A DNA stretch of 64,000 bases from an uncultured Bacteroidales bacterium (GTDB taxonomy: Bacteria; Bacteroidota; Bacteroidia; Bacteroidales; Bacteroidaceae): NCBI GenBank assembly GCA_902799355.1, contig CADCAG010000021.1:1-64000 (forward strand). The letters are read 5' to 3'. The translations under genes were made by a program, and so were the position numbers. This document shows positions 1 through 8,117 of this stretch, one piece after another. The stretch's first letter is position 1; each line of letters opens with the position of its first letter. The notes below the pieces were generated by a model. That model saw only the letters and a list, made by a program, of their open reading frames with translations, did not search any database and was not told the origin of the DNA.

Positions 1-4
1 CATT

Positions 5-445
5 ATGAGTGTATTATTCAGATTGCATCAGGATCAGAGTGTAGGAACCAAGCGTAGCGGCAAGTGGTATGCCCGTGCCGTGCCCATCGGCGTCATCGAT
101 ACCCGTGGCCTGTCAGAGATCATCCAGCGTAACTGTACCGTGAAGCGCTCGGACGTCATGGCCGTCATCGAGGAGCTCGTGGAGGTCATGAAGGACCAGA
201 TGCAGGACTCCAAACGTGTGAAGCTCGACGGCTTCGGCTCGTTCAAAATCGGTCTGAACTGTCGCGGTGCCCGTTCTGCCAAGGCCTTCACCATCACCGA
301 CAACATCGAGGGCATGCATGTGGTGTTCACCCCCGAGCGTAGCCACGACCAGGCTGGCAACCGCACCAAGCAGTTCCTGCAGGGCGTGAAGGTCGAGGAG
401 CTGCCTGAGAACAAGGTGGATAAGGATCAGGAGGGTGGCGAATGA
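5..445 (+). CDS. HU-related DNA-binding protein (Bacteroidota type)
   Basis: Encodes 146 residues of the HU/IHF-related family common in Bacteroidota. The N-terminal part is a longer beta extension than in classical HU. The core around residues 40-115 has the HU-like helix pair and a 'GFGSFKIG' stretch that resembles the HU beta-arm entry. The acidic tail (KVDKDQEGGE) is typical of these divergent members. Predicted role: nucleoid binding. The stop codon overlaps the next start as ATGA, so the micropeptide downstream is translationally coupled. The upstream promoter lies outside the window. Confidence 0.85.
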   Translation: MSVLFRLHQDQSVGTKRSGKWYARAVPIGVIDTRGLSEIIQRNCTVKRSDVMAVIEELVEVMKDQMQDSKRVKLDGFGSFKIGLNCRGARSAKAFTITDNIEGMHVVFTPERSHDQAGNRTKQFLQGVKVEELPENKVDKDQEGGE

Positions 446-540
446 AAAACAAGGAATTTTGGAAGACGGTGATTCAAGTCATCGTGACGGTGCTGACGGC
501 ACTGACCACCACGCTGGGCGTTAGCGCTTGCGCCATCTGA
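442..540 (+). CDS. smalltalk-type micropeptide
   Basis: A 32-residue protein starting MKNKEFWKTVIQ and ending LGVSACAI. It consists of a short charged start, one hydrophobic Thr-rich helix and a Cys near the end. Size, composition and position directly behind an HU-related gene match the 'smalltalk protein' family of Bacteroidota. The function of that family is unknown. The start overlaps the HU stop by 4 nt. The Cys lies at the C-terminus, so this is not a normal lipobox. It is too short for most gene callers. Confidence 0.8.
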   Translation: MKNKEFWKTVIQVIVTVLTALTTTLGVSACAI

Positions 541-553
541 GCGCTTCGCTAAT

Positions 554-581
554 GAAGAACGAACAGTGAATAGTGAATAAG
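554..581. repeat. heptad repeat array, 4 units
   Basis: Four adjacent 7-nt units gaagaac/gaacagt/gaatagt/gaataag fill 28 bp between the micropeptide stop and the terminator. Units agree at most positions, and the array stops exactly at the hairpin. It is one of a series of such arrays in the window. Confidence 0.6.
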
Positions 582-615
582 GGCACAAAGGGGTATGACT
601 CCTTTGTGCCCTTCA
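581..615. terminator. intrinsic terminator between HU operon and tRNA
   Basis: Perfect 11-bp stem (581-591 with 601-611, gggcacaaagg/cctttgtgccc) with a 9-nt loop, followed by a T-rich stretch. It ends the rightward HU/smalltalk transcript and could also end the leftward tRNA transcript. Confidence 0.85.
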
Positions 616-619
616 TTTG

Positions 620-693
620 TAGCGGGACCCAGGATTGAACTGGGGACCTCATGATTATGAATCATGCGCTCTAACCAGCTGAGCTATCCCGCC
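620..693 (-). tRNA. tRNA-Met (anticodon CAT)
   Basis: A 74-nt cloverleaf reads on the minus strand. The acceptor stem is GGCGGGA/TCCCGCT, closed by a G-U first pair, with discriminator A and no encoded CCA. The D stem is GCTC/GAGC. The anticodon stem is CATGA/TCATG around loop TTCATAA, giving anticodon CAT. The T stem is CCCAG/CTGGG. The mismatch-free acceptor top argues against initiator tRNA. Elongator Met is the likely identity; a lysidine-modified tRNA-Ile2 cannot be excluded from sequence alone. Confidence 0.9.
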
Positions 694-714
694 ATCATTG
701 CTGTTAAGCGGGTG

Positions 715-745
715 CAAAGGTAGACATTTATTTCGAATTACCAAA
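715..745 (-). promoter_or_regulatory. promoter for the tRNA gene
   Basis: On the minus strand a TTTG (-33 box, 742-745) and TACCTTTG (-7 box, 715-722) are separated by 19 nt. This is a full match to the Bacteroidota sigma-ABfr consensus, 22 nt before the tRNA 5' end. Confidence 0.8.
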
Positions 746-762
746 ATTTTTTCTAAAAAATC

Positions 763-793
763 TTCGTAATTCCATTTCTTTTTTGTACTTTTG
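763..793 (+). promoter_or_regulatory. promoter for the START-like gene
   Basis: TACTTTTG (786-793) with a near-consensus TTCG (763-766) 19 nt upstream. It fires away from the tRNA promoter and sits 43 nt before the start codon at 837. Confidence 0.65.
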
Positions 794-836
794 CACTGTC
801 AAATGACAATATTGACCACCTAAAACGCACAAAATT

Positions 837-1241
837 ATGCAGAAACTTACCATTGAATACCCTCTGGCAACAAACTCCATCAAGATAGTATGGGATATGA
901 TCAGTAATGCCGCAGGCATGCAAAAGTGGCTGGCAGACAAAGTGGTGGAAGAAGACGACAACGAGACGATGACGTTCACGTGGGGACAGCCCTGGACAGA
1001 ACGCGACACCAAACAGTCGCGCATACTGAATAAGGAGAAGTTCGACCACATCCGCCTGATGTGGGACTACCACGAGGACACTCCCGAGGCTTACTGGGAG
1101 CTGCGCATCGCACAGAGCAAGGAGACGGGTCACCTGACGCTGCTGATTACCGACTATGCTGCCGATGACGACGAGGCGGCTGACCTGCGCGGCATCTGGG
1201 ACGACAACCTGGAGCGCCTGCACCGCGTCAGCGGACTATAA
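837..1241 (+). CDS. START-like domain protein
   Basis: A 134-residue cytosolic protein that looks like a Bacteroidota START-like (SRPBCC/AHSA1-type helix-grip) domain. The N-terminal strand and the 'WDMISNAAGMQKWLADKV' helix resemble AHSA1 proteins. The C-terminal helix (LRGIWDDNLERLHRVSGL) closes the cavity. Such folds bind hydrophobic ligands, but no ligand is known for this group. It is conserved next to the LptF/LptG-type permease gene in this phylum (family knowledge), which hints at an envelope-lipid link; that is inference. Confidence 0.8.
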   Translation: MQKLTIEYPLATNSIKIVWDMISNAAGMQKWLADKVVEEDDNETMTFTWGQPWTERDTKQSRILNKEKFDHIRLMWDYHEDTPEAYWELRIAQSKETGHLTLLITDYAADDDEAADLRGIWDDNLERLHRVSGL

Positions 1242-1245
1242 TGCG

Positions 1246-1359
1246 TTAAGAGTTAAGAGTTAAGAATTAAGAGTTAAGAGTTAAGAATTAAGAGTTAAGA
1301 AATAAGAAATTTTGCCCACATAGCACTTTTTTTCTTAACTCTTAACTCTTAACTCTTAA
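1246..1359. repeat. two facing heptad arrays (8 + 4 units)
   Basis: From 1246 to 1301 eight 7-nt units ttaagag/ttaagaa run head to tail, followed by a weaker unit. From 1332 to 1359 four units ttcttaa/ctcttaa run as the reverse complement. The two blocks can pair into a long A/T-rich hairpin of at least 28 bp with a loop near 1309-1331. It may terminate transcription of the START-like gene. It lies just before the next -7 box. Confidence 0.8.
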
Positions 1360-1367
1360 TTATTTCG

Positions 1368-1375
1368 TATCTTTG
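1368..1375 (+). promoter_or_regulatory. -7 box for the LptF/LptG-type permease gene
   Basis: TATCTTTG matches TANNTTTG. No good -33 box is seen because the upstream 28 bp is a heptad array. The ATG follows 11 nt later, so the mRNA leader would be only a few nt. Confidence 0.55.
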
Positions 1376-1386
1376 CAGGCTGAAAC

Positions 1387-3297
1387 ATGTTTCGCATAAA
1401 GAAGTTAGACATATTTATTGCCAAGCAGTTCGGTTTACTGTTTCTTGCCGCCTTCGTCATCTGCCAGTTCGTGCTGATGATGCAGTTCCTGTGGCGTTAT
1501 GTCGACGAGCTGATTGGTAAAGGCCTGTCAATGGACGTGCTGGCACAGTTCTTCTGGTACATGGGTATCATGCTGATGCCACAGGCATTCCCACTGGCTA
1601 TCCTCCTGTCGTCGCTGATAACCTTCGGCAACCTGGGAGAGAGCTCGGAGCTGACGGCCATCAAGGCTGCCGGCATCTCGCTGATGCAGGCCATGCGCTC
1701 GCTGATAGTCATCACCATCACCATAGCCTGTATCTCGTTCTACTTCCAGGAGGTCATCGGTCCGCGTGCCTTCATCGCCTTCCAGCAGCTGCTCATCTCC
1801 ATGAAGCAGACGAACCCCGAGGTAGAGATTCCGGAGGGCATCTTCTATGACGGCATTCCCAACTCGAACCTCTATGTACAGAAGAAAGACCTGGATCGCG
1901 GTGTACTCTATGGCATCATGATATACCGCATGAATGGCGGCTACGAGGATGCTGCCGTCATCCTGGCCGACTCGGGACGCATCCAGACGACGGAAGAGAA
2001 GAAGCACCTGCTGCTGACACTGTATAGCGGTGAGTGGTTTGAGAACATGCGCCAGTCGAATATCGGCGTCAACGCCAATGTGCCCTATCGCCGAGAGACC
2101 TTCTCGACAAAGCAGATACTGCTGGACTTTGACAGCGGCTTCAACCTGACAGAGATGGGCGGCATCTCTGCTGACGCCCGTTCGAAAGGACTGAGCCGTA
2201 TCGTCCACGACCTGGACTCCATTCGTGAGTTCAACGACTCGGTGGGCCATCAGTACTACCGCGAAGCCAAGCAGCTGACTTTCTTGCGAGCATCGCTGAT
2301 CAACGACGACTCCGCAAAGGTAAAGAAAGAGGTGGCAGGACGTAGCGAGCTCTACGACTCCATCTACCATAAGATGAGTGCCGAGGACAAGCAGCGCGTC
2401 ATCACGCAGGCCTCGAACGATGTACAGATGACGCTGGCCAACATGGACTACAAGGCCGAATGGACATACTGGCTGAACCGCGAAGAGCGCATGCACATGA
2501 TGGAAGCCATCAACAAGTTCACACTGTCGCTGTCGTGCATCATCTTCTTCTTCATCGGAGCACCGCTGGGTGCCATCATCCGTAAGGGTGGTCTGGGTGT
2601 GCCTGTCATCATCTCCGTCATCGTGTTCATCATCTTCTACATCCTTGACAACACGGGTATGCGTATGGCACGTATCGACGAGTGGACGGTATGGTTCGGC
2701 AAGCTGCTGGGTACCGTGGTACTGTCGCCCATCGCCATCTTCTTCACGTACAAGGCCAACAAGGACTCTACGGTATTCAATATCGACATGTACAAGAATC
2801 TCGCGATGCGCCTGCTGGGACTGCGTACCAAGCGTAGCATCATGAGTAAGGAAGTGATCATAGAAGACCCGGACTATCAGACCGACAGCGACAAGCTGGC
2901 AGCCATCACGGCACAGACCTCCAGCTACATGGAGGTCCACAAGCTGCTGCGCTGGCCGAACCCGATAGAGGTATTCTTCCGCCCAGGCAACGACCAGGAG
3001 ATAGCCACGCTGAACGACGAGTTGGAGGCCACCATCGAGAACCTGTCGTACACCCGCGACAAGCGCATCATCATGCTGCTGAACCGCTACCCCATCATTG
3101 CGCCGAACGCCCACACACGACCCTTCAGACGTAAATGGCTGAACATCATCACAGGACTGTTCCTGCCCACGGGCGTCTTCTTCTACATCCGCATGATACG
3201 CTTCCGCTTCCGTCTGTATAAGGACCTGCAGCACATCCAGCGCACCAACGGCAAACTCATCAGCCGTATTGCGGAGCTATATAATAATAAGGTATAA
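1387..3297 (+). CDS. LptF/LptG-family permease (YjgP/YjgQ)
   Basis: A 636-residue inner-membrane protein of the LPS export permease family, the membrane half of the LptB2FG ABC transporter. Three N-terminal membrane segments lie at about residues 13-34, 55-78 and 100-122. A periplasmic beta-jellyroll domain covers about 130-370. Three further membrane segments follow (about 380-470; e.g. 'LSCIIFFFIGAPLGAIIRKGG'). A C-terminal cytosolic tail of about 150 residues makes it much longer than the ~360 residues usual in Proteobacteria; such tails are common in Bacteroidota. Sequence does not decide between the F and G paralogue. Confidence 0.9.
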   Translation: MFRIKKLDIFIAKQFGLLFLAAFVICQFVLMMQFLWRYVDELIGKGLSMDVLAQFFWYMGIMLMPQAFPLAILLSSLITFGNLGESSELTAIKAAGISLMQAMRSLIVITITIACISFYFQEVIGPRAFIAFQQLLISMKQTNPEVEIPEGIFYDGIPNSNLYVQKKDLDRGVLYGIMIYRMNGGYEDAAVILADSGRIQTTEEKKHLLLTLYSGEWFENMRQSNIGVNANVPYRRETFSTKQILLDFDSGFNLTEMGGISADARSKGLSRIVHDLDSIREFNDSVGHQYYREAKQLTFLRASLINDDSAKVKKEVAGRSELYDSIYHKMSAEDKQRVITQASNDVQMTLANMDYKAEWTYWLNREERMHMMEAINKFTLSLSCIIFFFIGAPLGAIIRKGGLGVPVIISVIVFIIFYILDNTGMRMARIDEWTVWFGKLLGTVVLSPIAIFFTYKANKDSTVFNIDMYKNLAMRLLGLRTKRSIMSKEVIIEDPDYQTDSDKLAAITAQTSSYMEVHKLLRWPNPIEVFFRPGNDQEIATLNDELEATIENLSYTRDKRIIMLLNRYPIIAPNAHTRPFRRKWLNIITGLFLPTGVFFYIRMIRFRFRLYKDLQHIQRTNGKLISRIAELYNNKV

Positions 3298-3313
3298 AAC
3301 AAACAACTAAGAT

Positions 3314-4525
3314 ATGGAACCACTGAAACTCAACACCATCGAGGAGGCACTCGAGGACTTCAAGGCCGGCAAATTCGTCATCGTGGTAGACGACGAAGAC
3401 CGCGAGAACGAAGGCGACCTCATCTGTGCCGCTGAGAAGATCACACCAGAGATGGTGAACTTCATGCTGAAAAAGGCCCGTGGCGTGCTGTGCGCCCCAG
3501 TGACCATCAGCCGTGCTGACGAGTTGAACCTGCCCCATCAGGTGCAGGACAACACCTCACTGCTGGGCACCCCCTTCACGGTAACCGTTGACAAGATAGA
3601 AGGCTGCACCACCGGAGTCTCAGCCCACGACCGCTGCGCCACCATCCGCGCACTGGCCGACCCGAACTCTAAGGCCGAGACCTTTGCCCGTCCAGGACAT
3701 ATCAACCCGCTATATGCGCAGGACAATGGCGTTCTGCGCCGCTCAGGACATACCGAGGCAGCCATTGACCTTTGCAAACTCTGCGATTTGCAACCCGTTG
3801 GCGCCCTCATCGAAATCATGAACGAGGACGGCACGATGGCCCGCATGCCGGAGCTGCAAGTGTTTGCCAAAGAGCACGACCTGAAGATTATCACCATCAA
3901 GGACCTCATCGCCTACCGACTGAAGAAGGAGTCGCTGATAGAGATTGGCAACAGTGCCGACATGCCCACCAAGTACGGCCACTTCCGCCTCATACCGTTC
4001 CGCCAGAAGTCGAACGGTCTGGAGCACATGGCACTCATCAAGGGTGAGTGGCGCGACGACGAACCCGTACTGGTCCGCGTACACTCCAGTTGTGCTACGG
4101 GCGACATTCTCGGCTCTATGCGCTGCGACTGCGGTGAACAGTTGCACAAGGCCATGGAGATGATTGAACGCGAAGGCAAGGGTGTCGTCATCTACATGCA
4201 GCAGGAAGGCCGCGGCATCGGTCTGATGAACAAGATTGCCGCCTACAAGTTGCAGGAGCAGGGCATGGACACCGTAGAAGCCAACGTACACCTGGGCTTC
4301 AAGCCCGACGAGCGCGACTACGGCTGTGGTGCACAGATGCTGCGCCACCTGGGCATCCACAAAATGCGCCTCATGACCAACAACCCCACCAAGCGTGTCG
4401 GCCTGGAGGCCTACGGTCTGGAAATCGTCGAGAACGTGCCCATCGAGGTGACACCCAACGAGTACGACTACCGCTACCTGAAGACCAAGCAGGAGCGCAT
4501 GGGACATACGCTGCACCTGAAATAA
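3314..4525 (+). CDS. ribBA: bifunctional DHBP synthase / GTP cyclohydrolase II
   Basis: A 403-residue riboflavin enzyme. Residues 1-205 form 3,4-dihydroxy-2-butanone-4-phosphate synthase, with the acidic loop [11 protein letters not shown] (26-36) that binds Mg and ribulose 5-phosphate. Residues 210-403 form GTP cyclohydrolase II, with zinc ligands C260, C271 and C273 and the 'QQEGRGIGL' loop at 296-304. Both catalytic signatures are intact, so both activities are expected. The gene follows the permease by 16 nt and is probably co-transcribed with it. Confidence 0.97.
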   Translation: MEPLKLNTIEEALEDFKAGKFVIVVDDEDRENEGDLICAAEKITPEMVNFMLKKARGVLCAPVTISRADELNLPHQVQDNTSLLGTPFTVTVDKIEGCTTGVSAHDRCATIRALADPNSKAETFARPGHINPLYAQDNGVLRRSGHTEAAIDLCKLCDLQPVGALIEIMNEDGTMARMPELQVFAKEHDLKIITIKDLIAYRLKKESLIEIGNSADMPTKYGHFRLIPFRQKSNGLEHMALIKGEWRDDEPVLVRVHSSCATGDILGSMRCDCGEQLHKAMEMIEREGKGVVIYMQQEGRGIGLMNKIAAYKLQEQGMDTVEANVHLGFKPDERDYGCGAQMLRHLGIHKMRLMTNNPTKRVGLEAYGLEIVENVPIEVTPNEYDYRYLKTKQERMGHTLHLK

Positions 4526-4555
4526 GAGTTAAGAATTAATAAAATGCCGTTTTTT

Positions 4556-4587
4556 TTCGTGTATCACGAATAAAATGTGTACTTTTG
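4556..4587 (+). promoter_or_regulatory. promoter for aminotransferase gene
   Basis: TTCG (4556-4559) and TACTTTTG (4580-4587) with a 20-nt spacer. Transcription would begin about 25 nt before the ATG at 4617. Three degenerate heptad units (4522-4542) lie just upstream. Confidence 0.6.
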
Positions 4588-4616
4588 CAAGTTAATAATA
4601 CACATAACGCAAGACT

Positions 4617-5813
4617 ATGGCACAATTATCCGACCGTTTGCAACGACTGGCACCATCAGCAACGCTGGCTATGTCGCAAAAGAGCTCTGAGATGAAAGCT
4701 CAGGGCATCGACGTGATTAACATGAGTGTGGGTGAGCCCGACTTCAACACGCCCGACCACATTAAACAGGCTGCCAAACAGGCTATCGACGAGAACTATT
4801 CTCGCTACTCGCCCGTTCCTGGCTACCCTGATTTGCGCAAGGCCATCGTTGCCAAGCTCAAGAACGAGAATCAGTTGGACTACACCATCAACGAGATACT
4901 GGTGAGCAACGGTGCCAAGCAGAGTGTCTGCAACACCGTCATGGCACTGGTCAACGACGGCGAGGAGGTCATCATCCCTACACCTTACTGGGTCAGCTAC
5001 CCGCAGATGGCACTGTTGGCAGGTGGCAAGCCTGTCTTCGTAGAGGCCGGTTTCGAGCAGAACTTCAAGATGACTGCCGCCCAGTTGGAGGCCGCCATCA
5101 CGCCCAAAACCCGCTTGATCATCCTCTGCTCACCCAGCAATCCTACAGGTAGCGTGTACAGTCACGAAGAGCTGAAAGCCCTGGCTGACGTCATCCTGAA
5201 GCATGAGGACCTGTTCGTTCTCGCAGATGAAATCTACGAGCACATCAACTATATTGGCAAGCACGAGAGCATCGCCCAGTTCCCGGGCATGAAGGAGCGC
5301 TCCATCATTGTCAACGGTGTCTCTAAGGCATACGCCATGACCGGTTGGCGCATCGGTTACATCGCTGCTCCCGAATGGATTGTCAAAGGCTGCAACAAAT
5401 TGCAGGGACAGTACACCAGCGGACCATGCTCCGTCAGCCAGAAGGCTGCCGAGTTTGCCTACACCCAGAGTCAGCAGTGCGTAGAGGATATGCGCCAGGC
5501 CTTTGAGCGCCGTCGCGACCTCATCGTCAAGCTGGCCAAGGACATCCCCGGACTGGAAGTCAACGTACCGGAGGGAGCATTCTATCTGTTCCCCAAGTGC
5601 TCGTCGTTCTATGGCAAGAAGACACCCGACGGAAAGGTCATTGAGAACAGTACCGACCTGGCCATGTACCTGCTGGAGCAAGGCCATGTAGCTACCGTTG
5701 GCGGCGACGCATTCGGCGACCCACAATGTTTCCGTATGAGCTATGCCACCAGTGACGAAAATATCGTCGAAGCAATGCGTAGAATCAAAGAAACACTGGC
5801 AGAGTTACGATAA
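4617..5813 (+). CDS. PLP-dependent aspartate-type aminotransferase
   Basis: A 398-residue fold-type I, class I/II aminotransferase. Marks are 'SNPTGSVYS' (174-182), the PLP phosphate/ring region 'LADEIYEHINY' (202-212) and the Schiff-base lysine K237 in 'GVSKAYAMTGWRIGY'. Length and motifs match the thermostable subgroup I aspartate (or prephenate) aminotransferases. Exact substrate cannot be set from sequence. It has its own promoter and is followed by an inverted repeat, so it is probably monocistronic. Confidence 0.92.
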   Translation: MAQLSDRLQRLAPSATLAMSQKSSEMKAQGIDVINMSVGEPDFNTPDHIKQAAKQAIDENYSRYSPVPGYPDLRKAIVAKLKNENQLDYTINEILVSNGAKQSVCNTVMALVNDGEEVIIPTPYWVSYPQMALLAGGKPVFVEAGFEQNFKMTAAQLEAAITPKTRLIILCSPSNPTGSVYSHEELKALADVILKHEDLFVLADEIYEHINYIGKHESIAQFPGMKERSIIVNGVSKAYAMTGWRIGYIAAPEWIVKGCNKLQGQYTSGPCSVSQKAAEFAYTQSQQCVEDMRQAFERRRDLIVKLAKDIPGLEVNVPEGAFYLFPKCSSFYGKKTPDGKVIENSTDLAMYLLEQGHVATVGGDAFGDPQCFRMSYATSDENIVEAMRRIKETLAELR

Positions 5814-5841
5814 ATTGAGAAATATCAAGTTAAAAGTTCTT

Positions 5842-5867
5842 AATTCGGCTGTTAGTACAACCGAATT
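5842..5867. terminator. inverted repeat, likely terminator of the aminotransferase gene
   Basis: Arms aattcggctgt (5842-5852) and acaaccgaatt (5857-5867) pair with one mismatch around a 4-nt loop. It lies 29 nt after the aminotransferase stop and directly before the next -7 box. It may instead be an operator for the exbB promoter. Confidence 0.5.
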
Positions 5868-5870
5868 TAC

Positions 5871-5878
5871 TATCTTTG
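5871..5878 (+). promoter_or_regulatory. -7 box for the exbB-exbD-tonB operon
   Basis: TATCTTTG; the -33 position is occupied by the inverted repeat at 5842-5867 and shows no TTTG. The leader to the ATG at 5943 is about 60 nt. Confidence 0.55.
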
Positions 5879-5942
5879 CCGAGAAATACAAATCTGAAAC
5901 ATAACAACATTAATTCATTTAATAACTAAAAAAACATTATTT

Positions 5943-6770
5943 ATGGCAACAACAACAAAGGCTACAGCCCAGGCCAAAAAGTCGGGCTTCGGAGGTGTTA
6001 AGGAAGCATGGATTATCCTCGCTATCTGCTGCGCAGCTGGTTACAGTGTATGGTATTTCGTAATGGGTAACCCCGACAACTTCATCGGTGGCGACCGTTC
6101 TGGCCATCCCGCAAACCTGCTGGGTACCGTTTATAAGGGAGGTTTCGTTGTAGGTCTGATCCTTACCCTTCTGTTCACCGTTATCTGCCTCGGCTTCGAG
6201 CGTTTCTTCGCTATCAAGTCTGCTTCTGGTAAGATGAACCTCGCTAAGTTCACTGCTCAGGTAAAGGCTGCCGTTAAGGCTCAGAAGTTCGACGAGGCTA
6301 AAGCTCTCTGCGACAAGATGCAGGGTTCTGTAGCTAACGTAGTATTGGCTTCTATCAATATGTACCAGACCGTAGAGACTGACTCTACTCTGAAGAAGGC
6401 TGCTAAGATTGCTAAGATCCAGCAGGCTCACGAGGAGGCTACTCAGCTGGAGATGCCTACTCTGCAGATGAACATGCCTATGGTTGCAACCATCGTATCT
6501 CTGGGTACCCTGACCGCTCTGTTCGGTACTGTGCTCGGTATGATTGGTTCGTTCCAGGCTCTGTCTGCTGGTGGTGGTGCTGACTCTATGGCTCTGTCTG
6601 CCGGTATTTCTGAGGCCCTTGTGAACACAGCTTCTGGTATTTTGACTTCTTGGGTTGCTACCGTTGTTTACAACTTCTTCTCTAACAAGATCGATAAGCT
6701 GACCTACGCTCTCGACGAGATTGGTTTCACCATCGCAGCTACTTACGATTCAACCCACAACGAGGCTTAA
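5943..6770 (+). CDS. exbB: MotA/TolQ/ExbB proton channel family protein
   Basis: A 275-residue inner-membrane protein. One membrane segment near residues 25-45, a second at about 65-90, a cytosolic helical stretch, and the paired C-terminal helices (about 175-240) with the family motif around 'TLTALFGTVLGMIGSFQALS'. It forms the proton-conducting pentamer that drives TonB. It opens an exbB-exbD-exbD-tonB operon with spacers of 3 to 42 nt. Codon use is strongly biased, which suggests high expression. Confidence 0.93.
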   Translation: MATTTKATAQAKKSGFGGVKEAWIILAICCAAGYSVWYFVMGNPDNFIGGDRSGHPANLLGTVYKGGFVVGLILTLLFTVICLGFERFFAIKSASGKMNLAKFTAQVKAAVKAQKFDEAKALCDKMQGSVANVVLASINMYQTVETDSTLKKAAKIAKIQQAHEEATQLEMPTLQMNMPMVATIVSLGTLTALFGTVLGMIGSFQALSAGGGADSMALSAGISEALVNTASGILTSWVATVVYNFFSNKIDKLTYALDEIGFTIAATYDSTHNEA

Positions 6771-6812
6771 TCTTTAGTTCCATTTCCAAAAACACTTTTA
6801 AACAGTTTTAGA

Positions 6813-7430
6813 ATGGCTAAAGTTAAGATACAGAAAAAAGACATCTGGATCGACATGACACCAATGTCGGACGTGATGACTCTGTTGCTCTGCTTCTTCA
6901 TGTTGACATCAACATTCTTGACGCCAGAGCCTATCCAGGTCACCACCCCGAGTTCTGTGTCTGAGAAAAAGGTGCCTGAGAGTGACGTCCTGAACATTCT
7001 GGTATCACCAAAGGGACAGATCTTCCTCGGCACTGAAAACAAGAACTACATGAAGGCGATGATGGAAGAGATGACCGACCGCTTCGGTGTCTCTCTCAAC
7101 GCTACCCAGCAGAAGCACTTCCTGGAAGATGCTATGGTGGGCGCCCCCATGGAGAAGCTTGCTCAATACCTCAGCCTCGAGCCCGAGAAGATGGCAGAGG
7201 CTATCCAGATGCTCGGCATTCCCACTGACAGTATCAGTGGCGGAATGAGCGAGTTCCAGATGTGGGTGAAAGCCGCCCGCGATGCTAATCCTGACATCAA
7301 GATTGCCATTAAGGCAGACGCCAAGACTTCTTACAAGACTGTCAAGGCCATGATGAACGAACTTCAGGACATGAGTGAGAACCGTTATAATTTGATTACA
7401 AACCTTCAAACTGCATCGGAGGAGGAATAA
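6813..7430 (+). CDS. exbD: ExbD/TolR biopolymer transport protein (first copy)
   Basis: A 205-residue single-pass protein. The N-terminal cytosolic segment leads into 'IDMTPMSDVMTLLLCFFMLTSTF' (residues ~13-35), which carries the conserved membrane Asp (D19) used in proton translocation. The periplasmic domain is longer than in E. coli ExbD (~140 residues) and includes a helical insertion, usual for Bacteroidota. It works with ExbB and the second ExbD. Confidence 0.92.
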   Translation: MAKVKIQKKDIWIDMTPMSDVMTLLLCFFMLTSTFLTPEPIQVTTPSSVSEKKVPESDVLNILVSPKGQIFLGTENKNYMKAMMEEMTDRFGVSLNATQQKHFLEDAMVGAPMEKLAQYLSLEPEKMAEAIQMLGIPTDSISGGMSEFQMWVKAARDANPDIKIAIKADAKTSYKTVKAMMNELQDMSENRYNLITNLQTASEEE

Positions 7431-7433
7431 ACT

Positions 7434-8084
7434 ATGGCAAAAAAGAATCTATCCAAGCAAAAGAAAATGGATACCCGCGTGAACTTCACGCCAATGGTAG
7501 ACATGATGATGCTGTTGATTACCTTCTTCATGCTGTGTACTACTCTGGCTAAGCCCCAGTCCATGCAGCTGACGATGCCGTCAAACGACGAAAACGTATC
7601 GAAGGAAGATAAGTCAGTAACAAAGGCTTCTCACACCATCACACTGTATTTGGGTGCTAACGACCAGATCTGGTATATTGCCGGTCTGCCCAACTACGAG
7701 GACCCCTCATGCGTCAAGAAGACCACCTACGGTTCTAAGGGCGTACGTGACGTGCTCATCAAGCACACCACTGAGGAAGGTGTAAACCCCGTAGCCAAGA
7801 TCATGATGGCAAAGAAGGAGTTGGATGCTAAGAAATCAGCATACAACAGTCAGATGACTGACAAGCAGTACGAGGAACAGCTCTCTCGCATCAAGAAGGG
7901 TGAACTGCCCAACGGTGAGAAGGTTCCTACCATGACTGTCATCATCCGTCCTCTTGAGACTGCCACTTACGAGAACATGATCTCAGCACTCGACGAGATG
8001 CTCATTTGCAATATTGATAAGTATGTCATCGATAAGATTGGCCCCGAAGATCAGGAACTGATCGAGAAAGCTGGTGTAAAGTAA
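7434..8084 (+). CDS. exbD: ExbD/TolR biopolymer transport protein (second copy)
   Basis: A 216-residue paralogue of the preceding protein, starting 3 nt after its stop. The membrane helix 'VNFTPMVDMMMLLITFFMLCTTL' holds the conserved Asp (D23). The periplasmic part is lysine-rich and differs from the first copy. Two non-identical ExbD proteins per operon are usual in this phylum, and probably form a heterodimer inside the ExbB pentamer (inference). Confidence 0.92.
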   Translation: MAKKNLSKQKKMDTRVNFTPMVDMMMLLITFFMLCTTLAKPQSMQLTMPSNDENVSKEDKSVTKASHTITLYLGANDQIWYIAGLPNYEDPSCVKKTTYGSKGVRDVLIKHTTEEGVNPVAKIMMAKKELDAKKSAYNSQMTDKQYEEQLSRIKKGELPNGEKVPTMTVIIRPLETATYENMISALDEMLICNIDKYVIDKIGPEDQELIEKAGVK

Positions 8085-8117
8085 ATCGGTGTCTAACATT
8101 TAAAAACGTAAACGAAT

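Noticed and set aside
620-693. Initiator tRNA
   Set aside because: The acceptor top pair and the anticodon stem lack the three G-C pairs expected of initiator tRNA.
1246-1359. CRISPR array
   Set aside because: Units are adjacent 7-mers with no spacers and no cas genes.
1528-3234. 568-codon open frame opposite the LptF/LptG-type permease gene
   Set aside because: Composition is a mirror of the real gene, without any recognisable domain or promoter; the plus-strand protein has full family motifs.
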